Source: Alcaligenaceae bacterium
GTDB taxonomy: Bacteria > Pseudomonadota > Gammaproteobacteria > Burkholderiales > Burkholderiaceae_B
Reading direction: 5' to 3'
Length of the DNA stretch: 64,000 nt
NCBI GenBank assembly: GCA_013416395.1
Contig: JACCEP010000013.1
Coordinates: 1-64,000 of the forward strand
Both the position numbers and the translations under genes were made by a program. Position 1 is the first letter of the stretch. The number at the start of each line of letters is the position of its first letter. The notes beneath the pieces were generated by a model. The model did not search any database, was not told the origin of the DNA, and saw only the letters and a program-made list of their open reading frames with translations. Below, in pieces: positions 1 to 8,212 of the stretch.

Positions 1-127
1 ACCGTGATCGCCGATCATCCGGTGAATCGGGTTGACGAACTGCTGCCCTGGAACGTTACGCTTTAACCATCGGTCACCGTCAATTATCTTGGCCGGTCCG
101 TCAAGACGGCCTTGAGCGGGTGCTTAC
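1..127 (+). mobile_element. Right end of an IS66-family insertion sequence (transposase C-terminus and terminal repeat)
   Basis: The first 66 bases read in frame as the last 21 residues of a protein containing HPVNRVDELLPWN and then a stop; this is the characteristic C-terminal motif of IS66-family TnpC transposases (HPxNRIDELLPWN). About 60 bases later the minus strand begins GTAAGC at position 127, matching the GTAAGC-type terminal repeat of IS66 elements, so the element probably ends there. The rest lies left of the window, so completeness cannot be judged. The transposase identity is a motif match; the exact end is inferred. Confidence 0.75.
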
Positions 128-591
128 ATTGACTACGCGCATGCAGCTCTTCCTCTTGCGCTCGAGCTTGGATCGCACTCGGCATGGTCACATGCTGCGA
201 CGAACAGCGCCCCAATAACGTCAGCATTTGTTCAACGGCGAGCGATCTGAAGCACTTTAAGCTCTTTCGGGTAAACCTTGGTGTGGGTGGGGAGTTAACG
301 ACGTTGGGCAACTGAAACTGGGTAAACCCGGCCGACGAAGGCCCACGGCCAAAGTCATCAAGTGCAGCGCACGAATAGTCTCACTGGACTTACGGAAAAG
401 AGAGAGCATCTGGGCGAGCGCACGATAGCAATGCTGACGTGAACGGCCCACGATACAAACGAATTACCCCTCTTATCCGGAAGCAGGTCATATTTTCGCC
501 AGGTGATCAAGAATCTCATTCGATATGGTGCTGATCAAGTCCAACAACACAATCCGACGCGAATCATTTGATCATTCAAACAAGCTCGTCA
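128..591. other. Stretch without an assignable gene between the IS66 end and the first enzyme gene
   Basis: About 460 bases. Short open frames exist on the minus strand (around 84-311 and 257-451), but they have no recognisable family, overlap each other in different frames, and one crosses the IS end. I see no tRNA, strong terminator or second IS terminus. This may be the remnant of an older gene cut by the IS. Confidence 0.5.
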
Positions 592-1737
592 CTACTTCTT
601 GTCGAATCCAAGGCCCTCGATCAATGGAAATGACGAAAAAACAGATTCGTCCACATCCATTCCAATTCCGGGCTTTTCCTGCGGTGCCACGCAGCCGTCC
701 TGACCAATCTCGAAGGGTGAACCGAATAGGTCCCGCAACGGGTTGACTCGCGAGACGCATGCTTCAAAATACCCGGCGTTATCGATAGACGCCAGAAAAT
801 GAATGGTACTGGCCATATTGATTCCACCTGCAGAGCTGTGCGGGTTGATCGGAATACGCCATGCTGACGCAAGCGCTGCAATACGCATAGCTTCCGTAAT
901 GCCTCCAGTCTTGGACAGGTCGGGCTGAAATATCATGACAGCTCGATCCTCGATGAGCCGTGCGAACTCATAACGAGTGTAATGATTTTCCCCAGCAGCA
1001 ATTGGGACACGAAGGTCGATCTGCGCCGCAGATCGGTAGGACGCAAAATCATCACAGGCAAATGGTTCCTCGAGCCATTCGACGTTCAGTTCAGCCAAAG
1101 CCGGCATGACGCGGCGTACGTCCGCCAACGTGTAGGCCGTATTTGCATCCGTCAGAATGGCAATATCGCTTCCTAAAGCTTTGCGTACCGCAGTGATGCG
1201 AGCAATGTCGTTTGAGGTCGTGTCACCTATGCGCAACTTGACCGCGCGGTATCCTTGGTCCACATAGCTTTGCGCCTCGTCAGCCAAGTTGTCGGGTGAC
1301 TGATATCCGAGCGCGACGCCACCTGCGTATGCTGGAATGCGTTTTGAGACTCCCCCTAGCATGCGATAGAGAGGCATGCCAGCTGCTTTGGAACGGATGT
1401 CCCACAGCGCCATGTCGATTCCGCTCAACGCCAAGGCAGCGCCAGCACCCAAACCGTGGCTTGCAAGCTGCATTCGATGGGCCAGATCCCATATGCCAAC
1501 GACATTACAAGCGTCCATACCCAGCAAAAGCGGACCTAGCGTATTGTTGATTACGCTGGCCACGGCGCCCGGGCTGCGCCCGGGATGCGCTTCGCCGTAG
1601 CCGATCAAACCATCTGAGGTGCAAACTTTAACGATAATGACATCGCGCTTACGAGCTGTGCCAATTCCCATGGCAACGGATTGACCCTCCGGAAATCGAA
1701 ACGAAAGAGGGATTGCTGTGATGCTGTCAATTTTCAT
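592..1737 (-). CDS. Mandelate racemase / muconate lactonizing enzyme family protein (enolase superfamily)
   Basis: A 381-residue enolase-superfamily enzyme, which would abstract a proton alpha to a carboxylate to racemise, cycloisomerise or dehydrate an acid. Visible elements: N-terminal capping domain to about residue 130, then the barrel with a K167-L-R motif, metal ligands D197 (TDANTAY), E223/E224 (LEEP) and E250 (GENH), D273 in QPDLSKTGG, H300 in NPHSSAGG and E325 in FEACV. The His/Asp pair with the late Glu points to the mandelate-racemase subgroup; the second base of the usual KxK is Arg here, so the substrate may differ. It begins 20 bases after the Bug receptor gene and is probably co-transcribed with it. 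The exact substrate cannot be read from sequence. Confidence 0.88.
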   Translation of the reverse strand: MKIDSITAIPLSFRFPEGQSVAMGIGTARKRDVIIVKVCTSDGLIGYGEAHPGRSPGAVASVINNTLGPLLLGMDACNVVGIWDLAHRMQLASHGLGAGAALALSGIDMALWDIRSKAAGMPLYRMLGGVSKRIPAYAGGVALGYQSPDNLADEAQSYVDQGYRAVKLRIGDTTSNDIARITAVRKALGSDIAILTDANTAYTLADVRRVMPALAELNVEWLEEPFACDDFASYRSAAQIDLRVPIAAGENHYTRYEFARLIEDRAVMIFQPDLSKTGGITEAMRIAALASAWRIPINPHSSAGGINMASTIHFLASIDNAGYFEACVSRVNPLRDLFGSPFEIGQDGCVAPQEKPGIGMDVDESVFSSFPLIEGLGFDKK

Positions 1738-1757
1738 GCTATTTTTCTCGTCAAGAA

Positions 1758-2747
1758 TTATTCGAGCCTGGCGCCCGACTCTTTAGCAACTTTGCCCCAA
1801 CGTTCGGTTTCAGCTTCCAGATATTTCTGAAATTCTTCCGGTGTGCTGGGCATCGTGTCTACACCCATACTTGTCATGCGTGTCTTGAAGTCAGGGTCAT
1901 TGAGCACAGCCACCATATTGGTATTAACTTTGTCTATGACGGACCGAGGCGTGCCCTTGGGCGCAAGAAACCCAAACCAGACATTCACCTCAAAATCAGG
2001 CAAGCCTTGCTCGGCAATGGTTGGAATTTCAGGAGCACCTGAAGAGCGCTCTTTGGTAGATACGCCCAGCGCCCGTACCTTCTGTGCCCGCACATGGGGG
2101 TAGACGGCTGGCACTTGATCGAACAACATTGATATCTGACCAGCGAGCAAATCTTGCATAGCCTGTGCACCGCCTTTGTAGGGCACGTGCACGAAGTCTA
2201 TACCCGCTTGGGAGCGCAGCATTTCACCTGCTAGATGGCTAGAGCTGCCGTTGCCGCTCGACCCTTGAGTCAGCTTACCGGGGTTCTCTTTAGCATATGC
2301 GATCAGCTCAGTCAGTGTAGTCACGGGCACTGCAGGGCTAACAGCCAGAATATTCGCTACACCACCGTAGAGGCTGATGGGAGCGAAGTCATGTATCGGG
2401 TCGAAACTGAGCTTGGGATAGATCGCCGGATTAATCGCCAGACCGATGGGCCCCATCAGCAGCGTGTAACCATCGGGCTTCGCGCGAGCTACATAATCCA
2501 TACCAATGTTGCCTCCCGCGCCAGGGCGATTCTCGACAATGACAGTCTCTCCCATTTTTTTTGCGAGCTCGTCCGCCATCAACCTAGCAAGCGTCGTAGT
2601 GGTGCCCCCGGCACCAAAGGGAACCACTACCGTAATCGGCTTGTCAGGATAGGAATCCGTCGCTGCCGACGCGAGTCCAACGGTGAACAAGGATATGGCT
2701 GTTAACGAAACGGCGCGCCCAAGGCAGGCCTTAAAAGAAAATCGCAT
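1758..2747 (-). CDS. Bug-family (TctC-like) periplasmic substrate-binding receptor
   Basis: A 329-residue secreted receptor of the tripartite tricarboxylate transporter type, which binds carboxylate-like solutes in the periplasm. The chosen start (MRFSFKACLG) has a GGAG eight bases upstream and gives a clean signal peptide ending near LASA/ATDSYP; the longer open frame from 2813 would run through the operator region. Family motifs PDKPITVVVPFGAGG, ENRPGAGGNIG and HVPYKGGAQAM are present. No TctA or TctB membrane partner lies nearby, so it must use a distant transporter or act as a sensor. Its gene leads the operon with the enolase-superfamily enzyme, suggesting both handle the same acid. Confidence 0.9.
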   Translation of the reverse strand: MRFSFKACLGRAVSLTAISLFTVGLASAATDSYPDKPITVVVPFGAGGTTTTLARLMADELAKKMGETVIVENRPGAGGNIGMDYVARAKPDGYTLLMGPIGLAINPAIYPKLSFDPIHDFAPISLYGGVANILAVSPAVPVTTLTELIAYAKENPGKLTQGSSGNGSSSHLAGEMLRSQAGIDFVHVPYKGGAQAMQDLLAGQISMLFDQVPAVYPHVRAQKVRALGVSTKERSSGAPEIPTIAEQGLPDFEVNVWFGFLAPKGTPRSVIDKVNTNMVAVLNDPDFKTRMTSMGVDTMPSTPEEFQKYLEAETERWGKVAKESGARLE

Positions 2748-2793
2748 GAGTATGTCTCCTCGCGGACTATCAGAATAGGTGTGCACAAAGCAC

Positions 2794-2827
2794 ATTATAA
2801 TTGGTACTACCAAACTGGTACCGCCAA
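2794..2827 (-). promoter_or_regulatory. Promoter with double FadR/GntR-type operator upstream of the Bug receptor gene
   Basis: A perfect palindrome TTGGTACTACCAA (2801-2813) contains TGGTNNNACCA, the consensus bound by FadR-subfamily GntR regulators. A second copy with one core mismatch, CTGGTACCGCCAA, follows at 2815-2827, 14 bases centre to centre. A TATAAT hexamer on the minus strand at 2799-2794 abuts the first site, so a bound repressor would block the promoter. No GntR gene is in the window. The palindrome is observed; the regulator class is inferred. Confidence 0.55.
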
Positions 2828-3130
2828 ATTATATGTTGCGAATTCAGGTTCGTCTAGTAGATAAACTCGTTATATAGAATCCTCGTTATGCTCTGGCATT
2901 TTGGCGCGCGTATTGAGTCTACCAAGGCGTTGCCCTGTAGATTTAATTTATAGAAAAGGGAAGGTTTATCAGAAAACAGCGCATAAAATAGAAGCAGGCA
3001 ACGAATACTTCAGTACACACTCAAGCTGCAGCTGTTAAGAAGCTATTTCAAATGGGTTCTACTGCAGGCTCCCATACTTATCAAACACAAACCCCTTTTA
3101 CGTACGGACAGCCAGCAGCAGTGCCCTCAC
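2828..3130. other. Intergenic region between Bug gene promoter and cytochrome c gene
   Basis: About 300 A+T-rich bases with no open frame I can support and no obvious terminator or RNA gene. It lies upstream of the Bug operon and downstream of the cytochrome c gene, both on the minus strand. Confidence 0.5.
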
Positions 3131-3448
3131 CTACTCCGGCTTCAAACTCGAAAGGAATGCCGCAATATTGGCGATATCTGTGTCAGAAAGAGGTGCCGCC
3201 ATGGGCTGCATGATCGGGTTCACGCGGGTTCCATCGTGAAAAGCCTTCAGCTGGTCGATCAGATATTGCTCTTTCTGGCCTGCCAGATTGGGGTAAATGG
3301 GCGCGATCGAAATCCCTTTTGCCCCATGACAGGCTACACAGGTCGTTTCAAATAATTTTTGGCCCACGGCTGCATCGGCTGCACTGGCAACCGTCGCCAC
3401 CATAAGCCCTGCACTCATCGCACTAACAAGAATGGCTGTTTTCAACAT
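3131..3448 (-). CDS. Small periplasmic class I cytochrome c (c553/c4 type)
   Basis: A 105-residue monohaem cytochrome c for periplasmic electron transfer. It has a signal peptide (to about ASA, residue 23), one haem-binding motif C37-V-A-C40-H41, and methionines M80 and M83 as candidates for the sixth ligand. AGGAG lies nine bases before the ATG. It is downstream of, and in the same orientation as, the two molybdenum hydroxylase genes; IorAB-type enzymes commonly pass electrons to such cytochromes, so it is the likely acceptor. The 275-base gap means co-transcription is not certain. Confidence 0.9.
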   Translation of the reverse strand: MLKTAILVSAMSAGLMVATVASAADAAVGQKLFETTCVACHGAKGISIAPIYPNLAGQKEQYLIDQLKAFHDGTRVNPIMQPMAAPLSDTDIANIAAFLSSLKPE

Positions 3449-3723
3449 AGCGTATTACTCCTATAGCTTCACTTTCTCTGTGGCTATCGGAGGATGTTAT
3501 CTAGGAGGCCACAGGTTTTGGCTTACACAACGCCAACCACAATGCGACGTACGTAACGGCTCGGCCAATTTATACGTCGCCCCAAAAAACCAGCTTTAAT
3601 AACGACCTCAATGACAATGACTACAAGGCCTTCAGCGTATTCGCGTACGTTGCCTCTACGTCAACTGCCAGATTGGCCGCCCGGCCACTTCGTACACCAC
3701 AGTACAAAGTGGCCAGAATCTAC

Positions 3724-5976
3724 TTAAGTCGTCGCCCGCATAGCACTTGGTGCCGTCTCCAGCGCCTTCTTTACGCGCTCTGGTGTAAACGGCGCCGTGC
3801 GCACGCGCCCGCCGGTGGCATCAAAGATGGCATTGGACAGAGATGAAGGAATCACGGCACAAGCTGGCTCGCCTGCACCCCAGGCTGGCTGATCTGGCCG
3901 ATTGATCAGAACAATGTCGATTTTCGGTATTTCAGGAAAGGTGATGATGGGGTAGCTTCCCCAGTCCAGGCTTGTAATATGCGACTCATCCCACTTCATT
4001 TCTTCCATCAAGGTGCGCGACAGCGTCTGCACGACACAGCCTTCGATTTGCGCCTTCGTGCCGTCGGGATTAATGATCAGACCGCAATCATGCGATATTA
4101 CAAACCGTGTAACGTGTACCTTGCCACTGTCGAGATCCACCTCGACCTCACACACAGCAGACACATAAGTGCGCTTATTGTCATAGAACACGTAGGTAAA
4201 GCCGCGGCCTTTTACCACGCCGCTGCCAATATCTTCGCGTGGCGACGGCCGAGTATCCCACCCCGCCTTGTCGGTACAGGCTTTGATACAGGCAATACCA
4301 CGCTGGTCCTTCAGATACTTCAGGCGAAATTCCACGGGGTCTGCTCCCGCCGCTGCGGCCAGTTCATCCATAAAGCACTCATTGGCGAACGTGTTCTGCA
4401 TGCGCCCCGGCCCACGCAGCCACGACGGTCGAAATGGCGTCGTGTCGACCTTTTGCACCGTGGACAACAGGTTAGGAAACTCATACGGTGGATAGGCATC
4501 GCTTTGCATGTTGCCCGGCATCATGTTGTCGGCATTCTGCACGCCGGCCAATCCTTCTTGCAGGCTTCTGGCCAGCAACGGAACCTCAGATTTGGCTCCC
4601 CAATTCGGTAACCAGGTGACAAAATCCCAGGCCACTACGTTGCCTTGGTCGTCCAGCCCCGCCTGCAGATCTGCAACATAGGGGGGTGATTTTGGATCCC
4701 AGCCGTGCTCGTCCTGCCGCATCCACTGAACCCGTACCGGACGGCCAACGGCCTGCGATAAAACAACGGCATCCGCTGAGGCGTCTTCGTGCCCGTTGCG
4801 TCCATAGCAGCCAGCGCCCTCCAGATAGATGATGCGGATTTGCTCGAGTTTCATGTTCAGCATGGCAGCCATCTGGCGTTGCAGCCAATGCGTGGCTTGC
4901 GAGGCTGACCAGATCAGTACCTTGTCACCGCGTACGTCCGCTACAGAACAGGATGGGCCTATAGAACCATGCGTTTGCACCGGGTATTCGTAGGTTGCGC
5001 TAATTTTTTTTGCGGCTGTGCTCAAGGCCTGACCGGCATCACCAACCTTTTTGGAAATCAGGGTCTGCTTGATCGGCGTTTTTTTGACGACATCATAAAC
5101 TTTATCCATGGCGGGCAGACCATTCCAGTCTGACCACTCGCACTTGACCGCTTCCATGGCTTTGATTGCACCCCATTCGGTATTGGCGACCACGCCCACG
5201 AAATCACCCTTGACGACAGTTTGGACGAAGCCCTCCACTTTTTTTGCCTCGCTATCGTCCACCGACTTCAGACTGGCCTGTATGCCGGCCGGGCGCACGA
5301 CGCGACCGTGCAACATACCTGGCAACCTGAAGTCCTGCATATACATAAATTCGCCGGTCACCTTACCGGGGATATCAACACGCGGGATGGACTTGCCGAC
5401 GATCTGAAATGCATTGGCCTGTTTTAGCGGAACCTTATCGTCAAAGACCACATCAAGCACGTTTCTACTGCCAACCACGAGTTCGGCATAACTCAGTTGT
5501 TTGCCATTACCCGAAATTACACCGTCCTTAACGTGCAAATCAGCCACGGGGACATTAAGCTTGGTCGCTGCGCCCTCCAGCAAGGTTCGCCGCGCACAGG
5601 CCGCCGCCTTGCGTAGTTGAAGGCCAGCCGCTTCAATCGAAAGGCTGCCCCAGGTCGGGCCCTGATCGGGCGTGAGGTAGGTATCGCCCTGTACGATGCA
5701 AACGGCATCGAATGGCACGTCAAGTTCATCGGCCGACATTTGCGTAAGCGCTGTCTCTACGCCGGTACCCAGCTCCACGTGGCCACTGAAAACGGTTACC
5801 CGGCCGTTACCATCAATGGCCAGCCAGGCATTCTGTTGGCTAAAATCCTTTGGAGTCTGGCCAATTTCTGGAAGATCAGCCGCCAACACCTTCGGAATCA
5901 AGCCCTGCATAGAAAAACCCACCAGCACGGCGCCACCGGTTTTCAGCAGCTGCCTGCGTGTCATGGTCATCGTCAT
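3724..5976 (-). CDS. Molybdopterin-binding subunit of an IorB-like (isoquinoline 1-oxidoreductase type) dehydrogenase
   Basis: The 750-residue large subunit of a xanthine-dehydrogenase-family enzyme that hydroxylates N-heterocycles or oxidises aldehydes at a molybdenum cofactor. The chosen start (MTMTMTRRQLLKTGG) follows AGGAGG and lies one base after the small-subunit stop, and it exposes a twin-arginine signal (TRRQLLK), so the folded enzyme is predicted to be exported by Tat. The C-terminal WGAGEPACAV segment carries the Glu expected near the molybdenum. The single-chain IorB architecture is implied by its length and the absence of a separate FAD subunit. Substrate is unknown; heterocycle and aldehyde are both possible. 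Confidence 0.9.
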   Translation of the reverse strand: MTMTMTRRQLLKTGGAVLVGFSMQGLIPKVLAADLPEIGQTPKDFSQQNAWLAIDGNGRVTVFSGHVELGTGVETALTQMSADELDVPFDAVCIVQGDTYLTPDQGPTWGSLSIEAAGLQLRKAAACARRTLLEGAATKLNVPVADLHVKDGVISGNGKQLSYAELVVGSRNVLDVVFDDKVPLKQANAFQIVGKSIPRVDIPGKVTGEFMYMQDFRLPGMLHGRVVRPAGIQASLKSVDDSEAKKVEGFVQTVVKGDFVGVVANTEWGAIKAMEAVKCEWSDWNGLPAMDKVYDVVKKTPIKQTLISKKVGDAGQALSTAAKKISATYEYPVQTHGSIGPSCSVADVRGDKVLIWSASQATHWLQRQMAAMLNMKLEQIRIIYLEGAGCYGRNGHEDASADAVVLSQAVGRPVRVQWMRQDEHGWDPKSPPYVADLQAGLDDQGNVVAWDFVTWLPNWGAKSEVPLLARSLQEGLAGVQNADNMMPGNMQSDAYPPYEFPNLLSTVQKVDTTPFRPSWLRGPGRMQNTFANECFMDELAAAAGADPVEFRLKYLKDQRGIACIKACTDKAGWDTRPSPREDIGSGVVKGRGFTYVFYDNKRTYVSAVCEVEVDLDSGKVHVTRFVISHDCGLIINPDGTKAQIEGCVVQTLSRTLMEEMKWDESHITSLDWGSYPIITFPEIPKIDIVLINRPDQPAWGAGEPACAVIPSSLSNAIFDATGGRVRTAPFTPERVKKALETAPSAMRATT

Positions 5977-5977
5977 A

Positions 5978-6439
5978 TCAAGCCTCCTGGGCTGCGCGCA
6001 TGACGGCCGCAATAATTCTGGGGTGTGTGCCGCAACGGCACAGGTTCTCGGCAAGGGCCTGTCGCACGTCGTCCTCGTTGGCATCGGGATGACCATCCAA
6101 AAACGCCTTGGCGGTCATAATCATGCCGTTAATGCAATAACCGCACTGTGCCGCCTGCTCATCAATAAAGGCCTGCTGTATTGGATGTGGTTTGGTGCTG
6201 GAGCCCAGCCCTTCTAGCGTGACGATCGCCCTATCTTTCACCGAAGATACGGGCGTAATACAGGACCGTGTGGCCTTTCCGTCCAGGATGACCGTACAGG
6301 CCCCGCATTGACCTAATCCACAGCCAAAGCGAGGGCCTCTGAGATTAAGAAAGTCCCGCAAGACGTATAGCAAGGGTGTACTTGGATCGACTGCGACCGC
6401 CTGCTTACGGCCATTGACATCGAGCGTTATGGATTGCAT
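5978..6439 (-). CDS. (2Fe-2S)-binding subunit of the IorAB-like dehydrogenase
   Basis: A 153-residue iron-sulfur subunit that carries electrons from the molybdenum centre. The plant-ferredoxin-type cluster is held by C40, C45, C48 and C60, and the second cluster by C99, C102, C134 and C136 (QCGYC and LCRCG), the usual spacing. It has no signal peptide of its own and is expected to be co-exported with its Tat-signal partner, whose start is one base beyond its stop. An IorAB pair lacks the FAD subunit of xanthine dehydrogenase, consistent with a cytochrome acceptor encoded downstream. Confidence 0.93.
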   Translation of the reverse strand: MQSITLDVNGRKQAVAVDPSTPLLYVLRDFLNLRGPRFGCGLGQCGACTVILDGKATRSCITPVSSVKDRAIVTLEGLGSSTKPHPIQQAFIDEQAAQCGYCINGMIMTAKAFLDGHPDANEDDVRQALAENLCRCGTHPRIIAAVMRAAQEA

Positions 6440-6557
6440 GTGTTGTCTCCTTAATTAGTAGCTGTGCCTACTGGAGACGGGCCTGGGCAGTCATGCAGCA
6501 TTACCGCGTCAAGTGCGTCCTCAGACGTTCGTCCGTACATCACAACATCGCCGTCAT

Positions 6558-6571
6558 TGACCATGTGGTCA
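6558..6571. promoter_or_regulatory. Perfect palindrome upstream of the IorAB-like operon
   Basis: TGACCA-TG-TGGTCA is a perfect 14-base inverted repeat about 120 bases before the start of the iron-sulfur subunit gene, in a 274-base non-coding stretch. It resembles an operator for a dimeric regulator, but no regulator gene is adjacent and the family cannot be named. Confidence 0.35.
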
Positions 6572-6713
6572 TAGCTATTACAGCAGGGTAGCTGCAGCTC
6601 GCTGACAACCTCCTGACAACGCACTATGCACGCGTATGCGGCCTGCCAGACCGTGGCCTCGCAAGCCGTTACCCTATGCCAGTTCAGCCGTGTTTATCTG
6701 GCGGAAATAACAA

Positions 6714-8198
6714 TCAATTTAAGTTGGTCGCTGCGACCTGCACACTCCAACCGCCCCCCAGCGCGCGCACCAGGTCGACGGCCAACGCGGCACGTTCACC
6801 GTCCAGCCTCACCGTTGCCAGCTGTTGCTGCAAAACGGCACGGTCGGCATCGATAACATCCAGATAGGCGATAGAGCCTTCGCGATACTGCGTGCGCGAC
6901 AGGTGCGCCGCGCGCTCGGCCGAGACCAACGCCTGATCCTGCACTGCCGTCTGCTCAGTGAGAATACGCAGCCCCGAAAGGCTATCTTCCACCTCGCGAA
7001 AAGCCTGCAAAACGGTTTGCCTGTAATTGGCCACATCTTCGGTGTAACGCGCCCGCGCATTGTCCATCTGCGCCGTACGCGCACCGCCATCAAAAATCGG
7101 CAAGGTCAGCGCAGTTCCGATGAGCGGCCCAAGCAGAAAAGCCCGGCTGCCCCAGTTGAAAAGCTCTCCCAAACCACTGGACTCATAGCCGAACCCGCCG
7201 GTCAGCGTCAGACGTGGGAAGAATGCCGCCTTGGCGGCCCCTACCCGCGCATTGGCCGCCGCCATGGCATACTCGGCCGCAGCAATGTCAGGACGACGCT
7301 CCAGCAGCGACGAAGGCAACCCAGCAGGTATCTGTGCATTGACCCGCGAGATGGGCGCAGGTGCTACCGAAAACTCGGAAGGTGGCTCGCCCAGCAGTAT
7401 GGCAAGCCCGTGCTCGGCCGCGACACGCTGCCGTGTGATACCTAGTGCCTGGGCGCGCGCCGTTGACAGCTCGGTACGCGCGCGTGCCTGGTCAAGCTCG
7501 CTAATTTCACCGAGCCGGTAGCGCTGCTCAATCAAGTCCAGCGTTTTGGCGCGCAATGCAACCGTGTGCGCCAGCAGCTCCTGCTCCGCGTCCAGGCGTC
7601 GTATCAGAAAATAGTTTTGCGCTACATCGGCCTGCAGAGCCAGACGCAAGGATTCAAACAATGCGGTGCTCTGCAAAGTGTCTGCCTGCGCCGCATCCAC
7701 GGTGGCAGCAACGCGGCCAAATAAATCTGCCTCGTAAGACACACCCAGCTGCGCCCGCCAGAGCGTCTCAGGCGAATTTGCTGCATCATCAGACAAGCCT
7801 AGTGATGCATTGGAAGCGCGCTGGCGCGATGGCCCAAAACCCGCGTCCAAGGTCGGAAAACGTGCCGCTTTTGCGTTGCGCTGCAGCGCGCGCGATTGCT
7901 CCACCCGTGCAGCCGCAGCCTTGAGGTTTTGATTTGCTGCCAGGGCCTGGTCTTCCAGCTTGTCCAGCAGTGGTTCATTGAAAATTTCCCACCAGCGACC
8001 ACGCGTCAGTGCCTCTGCAGGCTGGGCCGCTTTCCAATGGCGCGCCGCCTCAGGTGTGAGCCGCGCCTCCTTAAACACCGCAGGTACATCCTGTGCTGGG
8101 CGCTCATAATGCGGCCCGACGGCGCACCCGCTCAAGACCAGCAAGAGGGCAATCAAGCCGGAAAATCGGTGTAGCGCATGATTGTGTGTTGTGTTCAT
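6714..8198 (-). CDS. Outer-membrane efflux lipoprotein, OprM/NodT family
   Basis: The 494-residue outer-membrane channel of a tripartite RND pump. An N-terminal hydrophobic stretch ends in the lipobox LSGC (Cys25), then AVGPHYERP, typical for NodT-family channels, with two homologous outer-membrane-factor halves. AAAGGAATAAAC precedes the ATG. It is the last gene of the adaptor-pump-channel operon and begins 14 bases after the pump stop. Resemblance of the pump to MexF suggests an OprN-like role, but the exported compounds cannot be read from sequence. Confidence 0.93.
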   Translation of the reverse strand: MNTTHNHALHRFSGLIALLLVLSGCAVGPHYERPAQDVPAVFKEARLTPEAARHWKAAQPAEALTRGRWWEIFNEPLLDKLEDQALAANQNLKAAAARVEQSRALQRNAKAARFPTLDAGFGPSRQRASNASLGLSDDAANSPETLWRAQLGVSYEADLFGRVAATVDAAQADTLQSTALFESLRLALQADVAQNYFLIRRLDAEQELLAHTVALRAKTLDLIEQRYRLGEISELDQARARTELSTARAQALGITRQRVAAEHGLAILLGEPPSEFSVAPAPISRVNAQIPAGLPSSLLERRPDIAAAEYAMAAANARVGAAKAAFFPRLTLTGGFGYESSGLGELFNWGSRAFLLGPLIGTALTLPIFDGGARTAQMDNARARYTEDVANYRQTVLQAFREVEDSLSGLRILTEQTAVQDQALVSAERAAHLSRTQYREGSIAYLDVIDADRAVLQQQLATVRLDGERAALAVDLVRALGGGWSVQVAATNLN

Positions 8199-8212
8199 GT
8201 TTATTCCTTTCC

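Noticed and set aside
84-451. Two overlapping minus-strand open frames near the left edge
   Set aside because: They are in different frames, one enters the IS66 end, and neither translates into a recognisable protein.
3979-4611. A 210-codon plus-strand open frame inside the molybdopterin subunit gene
   Set aside because: Antisense to conserved IorB-like sequence; no domain recognisable.
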